A stretch of DNA of 64,000 bases from Harmonia axyridis (taxonomy: Eukaryota > Arthropoda > Insecta > Coleoptera > Coccinellidae). The stretch lies in contig NC_059502.1 in assembly GCF_914767665.1 (NCBI RefSeq), positions 40,101,812 to 40,165,811 on the forward strand, in the 5' to 3' direction. Positions within the stretch are counted from its first letter, which is position 1. Each line of letters begins with the position of its first letter. The position numbers were made by a program, and so were the translations under genes. Below are positions 37,941 to 50,236 of the stretch, in pieces. A model generated the notes under the pieces. That model made no database searches and had not been told where the DNA came from. It worked only from the letters and a program-made list of their open reading frames with translations.

Positions 37941-38960
37941 ATGACGAACTGTGTAATATGTACGAAGAATGTGAGCAGCAGGGATAAGATCTCATGTAAT
38001 GTCTGTTGTAGAACGTTTCATCTGGCTTGTGTGAACCTGAAGACTCAGGATGCAAAGTTTCTTTTTGAAAGCGGCGAACCTTTTTCATGTCCATCATGCT
38101 CTAGTTCAGCAAGACAGCTGCGTAGCCGCAATGTTGGGGGCACTCCGGTCTCCCCTTCTGTATCGGGAAATCCTTCCTTGCCTGATACACGCATTGACCA
38201 GATCCTGAGAGCCATGGGAAAACTTGCTGTTCTTGATCAAATTGCCGAAGACATAGCCTCGATTAAGTCCACTCAGAATAAGCTAACTGAGCAATTGGAG
38301 AAGTGCACTGATACACTCAGAGCTCATGAGATGATATTGAATGAGCATAGCAACGCATTGAAAACTCGTCAAAAGGACGTAAAGAGTTTACAGGATACCC
38401 ATAACGTTCTAGAAACAAATCTGTTGACAATCGGTGATAGGATGGACCAGATTGAGAACATCGCAAGGACTGTCGAGCAATCATCATCACCTTCTGTGGG
38501 TGGTCAGGGTGTAGCACAGGATGAGATTATTCAACGCATCAAAAGGTCACACAACATTATTGTTCGTAATGTTCCCGAGAGCTCCAGTATCATCTCCGAT
38601 AACGCAGTTGCACGGGAAGTGATTGGAAAGATTGATGAGGGGGCCGTGAATTCCATCACCTCTGTAGTTAGGCTGGGTGCAGAGTCGAGTCATAGACCAA
38701 GACCGATTAGGATCGAATTCAATAATCTCAATACTGCCATTCGTATCCTCCGTAATAAAAGGGCTCTCATGGGTTTTCCAAACTTCAGTAAAGTAGCTTT
38801 ATCGGATGATAAAACACCCATGCAGACCCAGCAACTTCATAACTTGCGAAAGGAACTGGATCAGAGGAGGTTATCTGGGCAAAAGAATCTGACTATAAAA
38901 TATGTAAGGGGCTCCCCCATGATAGTCAGCATCAACAAGGAATCTGGGTCGGAAAACTAG
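37941..38960 (+). CDS. LINE ORF1, PHD-type finger and coiled coil
   Basis: 339 codons, ATG to TAG. The N-terminus CVICTKNVSSRDKISCNVCC, RTFHLACVNLK, then FSCPSC is a C4HC3-type PHD finger (residues ~4-55). A long coiled coil follows (~85-185, heptads such as ILNEHSNALKTRQKDVKSLQ), then an RRM-like part with SHNIIVRNVPESSS and VVRLGAESSHRPRPIRIEF and a C-terminal domain ending IKYVRGSPMIVSI. This layout is typical of ORF1 in CR1-type LINEs and is thought to chaperone element RNA. Fully open. ORF2 follows after 11 nt. Confidence 0.85.
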   Translation: MTNCVICTKNVSSRDKISCNVCCRTFHLACVNLKTQDAKFLFESGEPFSCPSCSSSARQLRSRNVGGTPVSPSVSGNPSLPDTRIDQILRAMGKLAVLDQIAEDIASIKSTQNKLTEQLEKCTDTLRAHEMILNEHSNALKTRQKDVKSLQDTHNVLETNLLTIGDRMDQIENIARTVEQSSSPSVGGQGVAQDEIIQRIKRSHNIIVRNVPESSSIISDNAVAREVIGKIDEGAVNSITSVVRLGAESSHRPRPIRIEFNNLNTAIRILRNKRALMGFPNFSKVALSDDKTPMQTQQLHNLRKELDQRRLSGQKNLTIKYVRGSPMIVSINKESGSEN

Positions 38961-38971
38961 TGGACGAACTC

Positions 38972-41762
38972 ATGGATTGGACAATTTTGTATACGAATTT
39001 AGCTTCTCTATCTGCAAAGTTTGGTGATCTTCTTCTTCTTGTGGAGGATTGTAAACCAGTCTTCATCTTCATCACTGAAACCTGGTTGTCTCCCGAGATG
39101 CCCGACCAAGCCTTCCATATACCTGGTTTTTCTATGTTTCGATGCGATAGCCTGACAACACCGGGGCATGCAGGGTCGTGTATATACGTTCATGATTGTG
39201 TTGCAGATATTTTCTCTATCACCAAGTTTTCATTGCCAACACCCGGAATAGATAACTTGTTCTTAAAAATGGTTTCTGGGAATTTTACTCTATTTACTGA
39301 ATGTGTGTACCGCCCTAGACCATCCGAACATGATGCCACTATCTGCGATCACATTAAAACTATCTCAGAACGTGAAAAAAATGTCTTCATTGTCGGTGAT
39401 TTCAACCTGGGTGATATTAGAGAGTGGCCAGTTTCGCGACCCCCATCTGCGAATTCTCCATCCTTTCTATTCATAGATATGTTTTTCAACTCCAACCTAC
39501 AACAGCTGGTGGAAAAGCCCACTCGTTATAGGGCGAATCAGACCCCTACATGTCCTGATTTAATATTTACGAATGACCCGGACATGGTATCAGATATCAG
39601 GTATAGTCCTCCACTTGGAAAATCGGATCACTTGGTTTTGAGCACTCAACTTCAGTTAAGAATTCCATCGCTGAAAAACAATATCGTGGGAGAGACTCAC
39701 AAAGTCATTGATTATGGAGAGGTGAGAAAAGCTCTTGACGCAGTTGATTGGGATTCTGTATTGGGCAAGGGCAGTGTTGATGAGCGGTGGAAGAACTTTT
39801 TTGACTATATATGTAGTGCAATCGACAAAAACACAACATTCGTGGAGACTGTTAAAGATAAACTTGAACCATGGATTAACAATCAACTTTTGCAAACTAT
39901 AAGGTATAAAAAGAGCCTTTGGTGGCGATACCTTCGAAGCAAGAGTGAAGCTATATTTAAGCAGCATCGACAGTTGTCCAACTCTCTGTCACAGTCAATT
40001 AAAAGGGCAAAAATTTCTTACATTAACAGCCTGACGACATCCAACAACAAAAAGAAATTTTTTAAAATCACACGCCAATGTCTCAACTGCAAGGTGTTCA
40101 CCCCTTCAATTCGATCTGCTGAGGATGGTGATCTACTCGGTCCCACTGAGACAGCGGAGTCGTTTGCATCTTGCTTTTCTCTCGCCTTTATTTCTGAGCC
40201 GGTAGGCCCGATGCCGCCGCTGACAACTCCCCGTAATGAGTCATCCATTTCTGAAATCGTGATCACACATGAAGAAGTTGAAAGACAACTTAGATCGCTT
40301 AAGATCTCATCGTCACCTGGTCCCGATAATATCGGTGCCAAATTTTTGTCGGAGTGTGCTACCAGTCTATCTGTGCCTCTTGCGTCCATATTCTTCTTTT
40401 CTCTTGCCTCTGGTGATTTACTCTCCCCCTGGCGTGAGGCCAAGGTCAAACCAATTTTTAAGAAGGGTGACAGGCACAATCCTGACAATTATCGGCCAAT
40501 TAGTTTAACTTCAATAGTTTGTAAAATTCTTGAGCGAGTTATTTCTGAGCAGCTAACATCTTTCCTCTTGAATCACAGACTAATTCCTGATTCACAGCAT
40601 GGATTTGTCCCTGGTCGATCCATAATCACTAATTTATTATTTTGTTTGGATAAATGGACGTCAGCCTTGAATAGAAAGATACCTATTGATGTTATTTATT
40701 TGGATTTCTCCAGGGCCTTTGATAAGGTTACAATATCTCTTTTGCTGTACAAAGTGGAAAGTTTTGACATTCTTGGTGCACTCCTCAACTGGATCAGGGG
40801 ATTTTTGACCAACAGAACATTCTCAGTGAATGTCGGACAATCGTATTCGGAGCCCAGGGAGGTGCTTAGCGGTGTGCCTCAGGGGTCGGTACTTGGCCCA
40901 CTTCTGTTTATAGCATATGTAAGTGATCTGACTTCTTCTATTGTCTCACCAAGTGCATCCTATGCGGACGATGTCAAGTTTTTCGGAGGGGCTGTGACTT
41001 GCTATGGACAACTTCAGGAGGATCTTAATAGGGTTTCCCTCTGGTGATCTCGTTGGCTGATACCTCTTAACCAGTCAAAGTGTCGTGTTCTCTATCTCGG
41101 TACAAACAATCCCCGACACAGTTATTGTATTGATGGCTTCGGAGTGGAGGGTTGTACCGCACATGTTGACTTAGGTGTGACCATTACCAGTGATCTCTCC
41201 TGGTCAAGCCACATAACAAAAACGCTGAACAAAGCAAGGAGACTCCTCTTTATTATACAGAGATCTTTCCAGGGATGTGATGTCGCTACCGTAGGCCAGA
41301 TTTATAAAACATACCTGAGGCCAATTTAAGAATTTGCCGGTCCTGTCTGGCACCCTTGGCTCAGAGGCGATCTGATTCTCTTGGAGGGGTTTCAGCGCAG
41401 AGTGACTCGTCTGCCTTATGGTGTCTTGAGACCATCGTATCCGGAGAGGTTGGAGAGGATGGGGCTGTCTTCACTGGAAGATCGACGGCTGCGCGGGGAT
41501 TTGATCATCACCTTTCGTGCGCTCCATGGAATGTTCGGTACCGATATCTCGCATTTATACCAACTGAACACAAACAATCTACGTGGTCACAGTTTAAAAC
41601 TCAAGCGTGAAAGTTTTCGTGCAAAGTGCCGCGAATATTTTATTTCTAATAGAGTGTTCAGTGTATGGAATAGACTCCCCCGGTGACGTCGTGAATGCAC
41701 CTTCCGTAAACACCTTCAAGAACAGACTTGACGCCTGGTTTGAAAATGGGTTTCGCATCTGA
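38972..41762 (+). pseudogene. LINE ORF2 (endonuclease-RT), nearly intact
   Basis: The ATG at 38972 is 11 nt after the ORF1 TAG; the overlapping GTG at 38960 is an alternative start. Endonuclease: ILYTNLASLSAKFGDL, ITETWLSPEM, CVYRPRPSEHD, VGDFNLGDI, GKSDHLVL. RT: SSPGPDNIGAKFL, PIFKKGDRHNPDNYRPISL, HGFVPGRSIITN, motif A LDFSRAFDKV, motif B SGVPQGSVLGPLL, motif C SYADDVKFF. TGA at 41045 ends the long frame just past motif C. Reading continues in frame (DLGVTITSDLSWSSHI), with a TAA at about 41327 and a 1-nt shift at about 41684 before the true end ENGFRI, stop 41762. Inactive by three lesions, otherwise complete. Confidence 0.9.
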
Positions 41763-41862
41763 ACATGTCTGTATATATAGTATGTTCAACAATTTTTTTC
41801 ACCTTTCTTTGAGTTCATAGGCTTTTGCCTCCACTCTGTAATTTCTTTAATAATAATAATTT

Positions 41863-42479
41863 GAAATCAAATTGAGGAGTTGAGGTGAGCTTATTCAAAT
41901 GACTTTATTTTCAAACTAAGTTGGCTAGTACTTCAATTCTAAAACCTGGGACATGACATCATAGTAAATATTCATTTCTGTGGATTTTTTCCACAACAGA
42001 ACAGAGTTGCATTTAGCCAAAGTACCCAATTTTTTGAATTTCACAGATAATTTTTTTTTTTAAGATCAAGTTACTCGAAAAGTTACTTTGTACAAGAAAA
42101 TATGAAGAATCCTTTTATTCTTCAAATTAGCCAAATATTCTTCAATGAACGTTCAAATTACTTTTGAGAGTTGGGTTCTTTGAATTTCTGGTATTTTTAT
42201 GGGATGTAATGTTCATAATGAAGAAACTGAAAGATGTGTAGGGAATCTTGTGTTCGGAAAAGATGTATCACATCAAGGAATAGCTATATTCCAAAAATCA
42301 TTCCCTTCGATAGAACCATTTACGAGATATAGCCGAAAATCAAATTTTTTAATCGATTTTCAACAGCCTGTATCTTTGTAACCGGGCCGAATCGGAAAAA
42401 ATTATAAGGGAAAAAAGTGTTTCTTTTGACTTCAGGAATCTTCGGTTCAAATATATATACAAGTCAAAGACTCACCCTG
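41863..42479 (+). mobile_element. Terminal part of mariner-related element (third copy)
   Basis: Aligns with 15566-16179 of the left copy: TTATTCAAATGACTTTATTT, ATTTAGCCAAAGTACCCAAT, TTCGGTTCAAATATATATAC, and ends CAAAGACTCACCCTG at 42479 followed by TA. More diverged than the two arms of the giant repeat. Confidence 0.75.
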
Positions 42480-42483
42480 TATA

Positions 42484-42844
42484 GTGCACAGATAACGAAA
42501 GGAAACGGCTCGGCACAACGACACAAAACAACGTCTGTCAATGGAACACGATCCGTCAAAAATGCTGTATTCAAAATACCGAAGACTACGACGACAGAGA
42601 ATGCAACAAGCACACCACCACCGCGAGATCTATCAACCCTTGCGAACTGCCTATCACACCTCACCACACTATAGCCAGTCGGCAAAACTTCACCATCGTA
42701 AACCGAATCACTAAGCCATGTTTCTGTTATAAAAATTATATCATGCGTACATTCACAAGCAGATTTGAAAAATTGAGACAATTTTGTATTAAGTCCTCTT
42801 GCATTCTGATAATAAACTGTCACACCCACTGACTCACGAGACAA
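42484..42844 (-). pseudogene. LINE ORF2 start, endonuclease N-terminal half
   Basis: VTVYYQNARGLNTKLSQFFK, FITETWLSDSVYDGEVLPTG, YSVVRCDRQFARVDRSRGGG, then VLVAFS and PFPFVICALY, cut at the mariner-related terminus. These are the N-terminal AP-endonuclease motifs (QN, ETW). Preceded by the ORF1 end at 42874. Confidence 0.8.
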
Positions 42845-42873
42845 ATCAGCAGAAGCAATCCCGTTGAAGCCAG

Positions 42874-43164
42874 CTAGTTTTCCGAAGTCGAGCGTACGAT
42901 CGAAGGAACTCCGGATATATTATACTTTATGCGGAGATCGGATTCTCCTGCAGACAAGCGATGATCTAGCTCAGCCCTGACAGATCTATAAAATTCCATC
43001 TGCTGGGGAGTTCTATCCGGGGTGATATAAACTTTCTCGAACCTGGTCCTCAATCTTCTGAACCTGCGCAATATAACAGGAACCAAATCAGGAGAGGACA
43101 AACGTACTTTCAAAGGACGAGTTCTTGAGTTTTTGGCACACTCCTTCAGTATAGACTGAACCAA
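42874..43164 (-). pseudogene. LINE ORF1 C-terminal part
   Basis: KNSRTRPLKVRLSSPDLVPV, ILRRFRRLRTRF, YITPDRTPQQMEFYRSVRAE and LRIKYNISGVPSIVRSTSEN: the C-terminal domain that follows the RRM in ORF1 of such LINEs. The N-terminal part is absent; the frame starts without an ATG. Confidence 0.7.
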
Positions 43165-43253
43165 ATCAGTTTTAAAAATCTCTCACCATTAAGTATTTAG
43201 AAAGTGTTCTTAGATTTTTAAAAAGATCATAATCGGATTTATTTTTATAGACT

Positions 43254-43640
43254 TTAAATTTTGTGTACTTTAAGTTTGCTCTTTATAGTTTTGATTAGTT
43301 CTTCGGAGTAAAATAAAGGACACTTTTTCCTACTTTTAGTCCTAGGTACATACTTCTTTATAAGGTATTTAAGAATGCTGTAAAAAACCTTCACCTGGGA
43401 CTCTACATCCGAACCTGATAAAAGAGAAATCCAATCGACCTCTGATAAATCGGTATTCATTGCCTCGAAATCGGCCTTTTTAAAATTGAGCCGATATTCA
43501 GTAGGTTCCTTCAAATAGCTATAATTCTTGAAATCAAACAAAAATTCGAGAGCTGGGTGATGGTCATCCTCATTTACAATTGGGACCCAAGATCTAGTTA
43601 GCTCTTTCACCCTGAATTTGTTACACAATACCAAATCCAA
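43254..43640 (-). pseudogene. LINE endonuclease C-terminal half, out of order
   Basis: LDLVLCNKFRVKELTRSWVP, IVNEDDHHPALEFLFDFKNY, then DWISLLSGSDVESQVKVFYS and FYSEELIKTIKSKLK. LDLVL..D.HHPALE is the end of the endonuclease domain, followed by the endonuclease-RT linker. In the sense direction it comes before the ORF1 and endonuclease N-terminal pieces, the reverse of the normal order. It begins directly at the satellite boundary. Confidence 0.75.
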
Positions 43641-46600
43641 AATTACTCGATTTCGAAACAAAACGGACTAAATCTCAGCAAGTACACATTTGATTGTGAT
43701 GAAACTTTGCGCTAGAGATCACAGTCCTTGAACAGAGAGTTGTGCCTTATTTCATTTCTGTGGTTGCATCACAACCATAAGAGAAAATTACTCGATATTG
43801 ACACAAAATGACCTAAATCTCCTCGAGTACTCTTCCGATTGTGATGAAACTTTGCACTAGAGATCACAGTCCTTGAACAGAGAGTTAAGCCAAATTACAT
43901 TTCTGTGGTTGCCACGACATGACGCGAATCTCCGCAAGTGCTCATCCGGATGAGTGATGTGATGAAACTTTGCACTAGAGATCACAGTCCTTGAGCGGAG
44001 AGTTGTGCCATATTTCATTTCTGTGGTTGCATCACAACCAAAGAAAAAATTACACGATTTCGAAACAAAATGGCCTGAATCTCCGCAAGTACACATCCGT
44101 TTGTAATAAAACTCTGCACTAGAGATCATAGTCCTTGAACAGAGAGTTGTGCCAAATTTCATTTCTGTGGTTGCCTCACAACCATAGAAAAAAATTACTC
44201 GATATTGACACAAAATGACCTAAGTCTCCTCGAGTACTCTTCCGATTGTAATGAAACTTTGCAATGAGGATCACATTCCCTGAACAAAGAGTTGTACCAA
44301 ATTCCATTTCTGTGGTTGCATCACAACCAATGAAAAAAATTACTCGATTTCGAAACAAAATGGACTGAATCTCAGCAAGTACACATCCGATTGTGATAAA
44401 ACTTTGCACTAGAGATCACAGTCCTTGAGCAGAGAGATGTGCCAAATTTCATTTCTGTGGTTGCATCACAACCATAGAAGAAAATTACTCGATATTGACA
44501 CAAAATGACCTAAATCTCCTCATCTCCTCGAGTACTCTTCCTATTGTAATGAAACTTTGCAATGAGGATCATATTCCCTGAACAAAGGGTTGTGCCAAAT
44601 TCCATTTCTGTGCTTGCATCACAACCATAGAAAAAAAATACTCGATTTCGAAACAAAACGGCCTGAATCTCCTCAAGTACACATTTGATTGTGATGAAAC
44701 TTTGCACTAGAGATCACAGTCTATGAACAGAGAGTTGTGCCAAATTTCATTTCTGTGGTTGCATCACAACCAATGAAAAAAATTGCTCGATTTCGACACA
44801 AAATGACCCGAATCTCCGCAAGTGCTCATCCGATTGTGATGGAACTTTGCACTAGAGATCACAGTCATTGAACGGAGAGTTGTGCCAAATCTCATTTCTC
44901 TGGTTGCATCAATATCATAGAGGAAAATAACTCGATATTGACACAAAATGACCCAAATCTCCCCGAGTACTTTTCCGATTGTAATGAAACTTTGCACTAG
45001 AGATCACAGTCCTTGAACAGAGAGTTAAGACAAATTTCATTTCTGTGTTTGCTTCACAACCAAAAAAAAAAAATTACTCGATTTTGACAGAAAACGACCA
45101 GAATCTCAGCAAGTACTCTTTTGATTGTGATGAAACTTCGCATTGTGGATCACAGTCCTTGAACGGAGAATTGTGTCAAATTTCATTTCTGTGGTTGCTC
45201 AACAACCATAGAAAAAAATTAACTGATATTGACACGAAATGACGCGAATCTCTGCAAGTGCTCATCCGATTGTAATGAAACTTTGCATCAGAGATCACAG
45301 TCCTTGAACGGAGAGTTGTGCCAAATTTCATTTCTGTGGTTGCATCACAACTAAAGGAGAAAATTACTCGATATTGACACAAAATGACCAAAATCTCCTC
45401 GAGAACTCTACCGATTGTAATGAAACTTTGCAATGAGGATCACATTCCTTGAACAGAGACTTGTGCCAAATTCCATTTCTGTCGTTGCATCACAACCATA
45501 AGAAAAATTACTCGATTTTGACACAAAATGACCCGAATCTCCGCAAGTGCTCATCTGATTGTGATGAAACTTTGCACTAGAGATCACAGTCCTTGAACGG
45601 AGAGTTGTACCAAATTTCATTTCTGTGGTTGCATCACAACCTAAGAGAAAAATTACTCGATTTCGAAACAAAACGGAATAAATCTCAGCAAGTACACATC
45701 CGATTGTTATGAAACATTGCGCTAGAAATCACAGTCCTTGAACAGAGAGTAGTGCCAAATTTCATTTCTGTGGTTGCCTCTAAACCATAGAAAAAATTAC
45801 TCGATATTGACACAAAATGACCTGAATCTTCGGGAGTGCTCATCCGATTATGATGAAACTTAGCACTAGAGCTCACAGTCCTTGAACGGAGAGTTGTGCC
45901 CATTTTCATTTCTGTGGTTGCATCACAACCTAAGAGAAAAATTACTCGATTTCGAAACAAAACGGAATAAATCTCAGCAAGTACACATCCGATTGTTATG
46001 AAACATTGCGCTAGAAATCACAGTCCTTGAACAGAGAGTAGTGCCAAATTTCATTTCTGTGGTTGCCTCTAAACCATAGAAAAAATTACTCGATATTGAC
46101 ACAAAATGACCTGAATCTTCGCGAGTGCTCATCCGATTGTTCTGTGGTTGCTCATCAACCATAGAAAAAAATTAATTGATATTGACACGAAATGACGCGA
46201 ATCTCCGCAAGTGCTCATCCGATTGTGATGAAACTTTGCACTAGAGATCACAGTCCTTGAACGGAGAGATTTGCCAAATTCCATTTCTGTGATTGTATCA
46301 CCTCCATAGAAAAAAATTACTCGATTTTGACACAAAATGGCCTGAATCTCCGAAAGTACACTTCCGATTGTGTTGAAACTCTGCACTAGAGATCACAGTC
46401 CTTGAACAGAGAGTTGTGCCAAATTTCATTTCTGTGGTTGCATCACAATTATAGAAGAAACTCACTCGATATTGACACAAAATGACCTGAATTTTCCCGA
46501 GTGCTCATCCGATTGTGATGGAACTTTGCACTAGAGATCACAGTCCTTGAACGGAGAGTTGTGTCAAATTTCATTTCTGTGTTTGCATCAAAACCGAAGG

Positions 46601-49076
46601 AAAAAATTACTCGATTTTGAAACAAAACGGACCAAATCTCAGCGAGTACACATCCGATTGTTATGAAACATTGCGCTAGAAATCACAGTCCTTGAACAGA
46701 GAGTAGTGCCAAATTTCATTTCTGTGGTTGCCTCTAAACCATAGAAAAAATTACTCGATATTGACACAAAATGACCTGAATCCTCGGGAGTGCTCATCCG
46801 ATTATGATGAAACTTAGCACTAGAGCTCACAGTCCTTGAACGGAGAGTTGTGCCCATTTTCATTTCTGTGGTTGCATCACAACCTAAGAGAAAAATTACT
46901 CGATTTCGAAACAAAACGGAATAAATCTCAGCAAGTACACATCCGATTGTTATGAAACATTGCGCTAGAAATCACAGTCCTTGAACAGAGAGTAGTGCCA
47001 AATTTCATTTCTGTGGTTGCCTCTAAACCATAGAAAAAATTACTCGATATTGACACAAAATGACCTGAATCTTCGCGAGTGCTCATCCGATTGTTCTGTG
47101 GTTGCTCATCAACCATAGAAAAAAATTAATTGATATTGACACGAAATGACGCGAATCTCCGCAAGTGCTCATCCGATTGTGATGAAACTTTGCACTAGAG
47201 ATCACAGTCCTTGAACGGAGAGATTTGCCAAATTCCATTTCTGTGATTGTATCACCTCCATAGAAAAAAATTACTCGATTTTGACACAAAATGGCCTGAA
47301 TCTCCGAAAGTACACTTCCGATTGTGTTGAAACTTTGCACTAGAGATCACAGTCCTTGAACAGAGAGTTGTGCCAAATTTCATTTCTGTGGTTGCATCAC
47401 AATTATAGAAGAAACTCACTCGATATTGACACAAAATGACCTGAATTTTCGCGAGTGCTCATCCGATTGTGATGGAACTTTGCACTAGAGATCACAGTCC
47501 TTGAACGGAGAGTTGTGTCAAATTTCATTTCTGTGTTTGCATCAAAACCGAAGGGAAAAATTACTCGATTTTGAAACAAAACGAACCAAATCTCAGCGAG
47601 TACACATCCGATTGTTATGAAACTTTGCGCTAGAGATCACAGCTCTCGAAAAGAGAGTTATGCCAAATTTCAGTTCTGTGGATGCCTCACAACCGTGGAA
47701 AAAAATTAATCGATATTGACACAAAATGACCTGAATCTTATCGAGTGCTCATCCGATTATGATGAAACTTTGCACTAGAGATCACAGTCCTTGAACGGAG
47801 AGTTGTGCCAATTTTCATTTCTGTGGTTGCTTCACAACCATCGAAGAAAATCACTCGATATTGACACAAAATGACCTAAGTCTCCCTGAGTACTCTTCCG
47901 ATTGTAATGAAACTTTGCAATGAGGATCACATTCCCTGAACGGAAAGTTGTGCCAAATTTTATTTCTGTGGTTGCCTCACAACAATAGAAAAAAATTACT
48001 CGATATTGACACAGGATGATCTGAATTTCCGCGAGTGCTCATCTGATTGCACTAGAGATCACAGTCCTTGAACAGAGAGTTGTGCCAAATTTCATTCCTG
48101 TGGTTGCATCACAACCTTAAAAAAAATCACTCGATATTGACACAAAATGACCTAAGTCTCCCCGAGTACTCTTCCGATTGTAATGAAACTTTGCAATGAG
48201 GATCACATTCCTTGAACAGAGAGTTGTGCCAAATTCCATTTCTGTCGTTGCATCACAACAATAGATAAGAATTACTCGATATTGACACAAGATGACCTGA
48301 ATCTCCGCGAGTGCTCATCTGATAGTGATGAAACTTTGCACTAGAGATCACAGTCCTTGATAAGAGAGTTGTGCCAAATCTCATTTCTGTGGTTGCATCA
48401 CAACCATAGAAGAAAATCACTCGATATTGACACAAAATGACCTAAGTCTTCCCGAGTACTCTTCCGATTGTAATGAAACTTTGCAATGAGGATCACATTC
48501 CCTGAACGGAGAGTTGTGCCAAATTTCATTTCTGTGGTTGCCTCACAACAATTTAATAAAATTACTCGATATTGACACAAGATGACCTGAATCTTCGCGA
48601 GTGCTCATCCGATTGTGATGAAACTTTGCACTAGACATCACAGTCCTTGAACGGAGAGTTGTGCCAAATTTCATTTCTGTGGTTGCCTCACAACAATTTA
48701 AAAAAATTACTCGATATTGACACAAGATGACCTGAATCTTCGCGAGTGCTCATCCGATTGTGATGAAACTTTGCACTAGAGATCACAGTCTTCGAACGGA
48801 GAGTTGTGCCAATTTTCATTTCTGTGGTTGCATCACAACAATAGAGGAAAATCACTCGATATTGACACGAAATGACCTATGTCTCCCCGAGTACTCTTCC
48901 GATTGTAATGAAACTTTGCAATGAGGATTACATTCCCTGAACGGAGAGTTGTGCCAAATTTCATTTCTGTGGTTGCCTCACAACAATTTAAAAAAATTAC
49001 TCGATATTGACACAAGATGACATGAATCTTCGCGAGTGCTCATCCGATTGTGATGAAACTTTGCACTAGAGATAAT
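43641..49076. repeat. 145-bp satellite, block B (left part)
   Basis: About 37 monomers of the family seen at 960-2637: dyad GGTTG-CATCA-CAACC, ACTCGATATTGACACAAAAT, CATCCGATTGTGATGAAACT, GATCACAGTCCTTGAACGGA. At least two monomer types alternate (GACACAAAATGACC versus GAAACAAAACGG forms). A segment of about 954 bp is repeated nearly unchanged (45685-46638 and 46639-47592). Minus-strand frames of ~60-90 codons recur because the monomers recur. The block ends at 49076 at an inserted LINE tail. Confidence 0.95.
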
Positions 49077-49509
49077 TTACTATTTACTTTTTACTATTTA
49101 TTTATGACATGTAGAGATACAAGCATAAAAATGCACCATCAATATTACATGGTAAGTCACAACAGCAGAAATTTACAAATAGGTATATAACATAGGACGT
49201 ATTTTATACAAACTATTTCATTACATTTCAAGATAAAATTTCCCTCAAGTCGTAAATTGTTTCCTTGAGTAATAAATTTTTCACCTTCCCTTTAAATTGA
49301 GTGAATGGAAGCGTTTTAAATTCTTGGGGGAGTCTTTTATAAAGTTTAACCGCAGTGTAGTTTGGACCTTATTGGGTCCGCTTTATCCTGGAGTGAGGTA
49401 TCACCAGTGAGCTTTTTCCTCGAGTGTTATATTCATGGTAATTTGAGCCCGCTGGATACTGCTTCAGATGTTGGTGTACATAGCTCACTGAGGCAAGTAT
49501 ATAGGTAGA
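49077..49509 (-). pseudogene. Old LINE: C-terminus and 3' tail
   Basis: Minus strand: STYILASVSYVHQHLKQYPA, NYHEYNTRGKSSLVIPHSRI, KRTQ, one stop, GPNYTAVKLYKRLPQEFKTL, then a short tail and stop near 49230; the 3' end meets the satellite at 49077. This is the downstream part of the RT fragment at 54508-55195, from which it is separated by the young LINE. Confidence 0.75.
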
Positions 49510-50236
49510 GTTCACGAGATGCACATGTAGTAGTGATTGCTCCCGTTTAATTTGATTTTAGTGGTGAGAATTCTGGTATTTTTGGTTTGTTTCGAGACTG
49601 AAGTGGTGGCAAGTACCTATACAATATATCTGATATATATATCAGAATATATTTCACTGTTTTTTTCCCTTTTTGTTTTGTCAAATTCATAATATTCATA
49701 TTCGTTTCGTTAATATCTGGACTCCGGGGACACGTGTGGTACCTAGCTACCGGTTATTTGTCATATCTGTGTCGGCTGGTGAGCGATTCTCGTTCTTTGT
49801 ATACGGGGTGCGTTCATTTTTGGTATCGTGTTATTGCTGTTCAAATCTAGTTTGCGGGGTTTTCTTTGTTTTTCATTAAATACTGGTGTAACCTATCCAT
49901 TCCTGCTTTGTGTTTTCCGTGGCCCTCTTGTGTGTCTGTTAGTCACCGGCTATCGGCCCAGCCGTTGTGAAGGGTGTCCCTGTTTTTCCTTTTTTCACCA
50001 GTATATTAACTGCACTGCACTGAATGAAATATATTGAGGCAAAAATTTAAAAGCAAAATTTCTTGAAAATATAGGCGATAGGTTTCAAAGTTTCAGTGTG
50101 GAAGTATAATTACGTAAATAGCATCTGAGGGTGACTAGTTTCTAATACTTTGAACAGTGCTTACAATAACGCATACAATAGGAAACAGTGTCAATTAGTA
50201 AAGGAGGACATATACTATTCCCAAATATAGTTTAAA

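Larger units (their letters stand above)
37291..41862 (+). mobile_element. LINE with both ORFs, (TAA)n tail
   Basis: About 650 bp of 5' UTR from about 37291, ORF1 37941-38960, ORF2 from 38972 and a TTTAATAATAATAA tail near 41862. Nearly full length, but ORF2 has stops. It separates two parts of a mariner-related copy (36841-37290 and 41863-42479). Confidence 0.85.

Noticed and set aside
43857..49015. The same repeated minus-strand frames in satellite block B
   Set aside because: Satellite-derived, as above; conserved only because the DNA repeat is conserved.
43641..49076. CRISPR-like regular spacing
   Set aside because: Whole 145-bp units are repeated with no unique spacers; this is a eukaryotic satellite.
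43641..49076. Hammerhead ribozyme in the satellite (TGATGAAAC in each monomer)
   Set aside because: The core elements run directly together with no stem II between them and no paired stem I, so no hammerhead can form.
49673..50037. Two 68-69-codon plus-strand frames rich in Phe, Ser and Val
   Set aside because: They lie in the 5' UTR of the intact LINE and have no recognisable content or conservation evidence.
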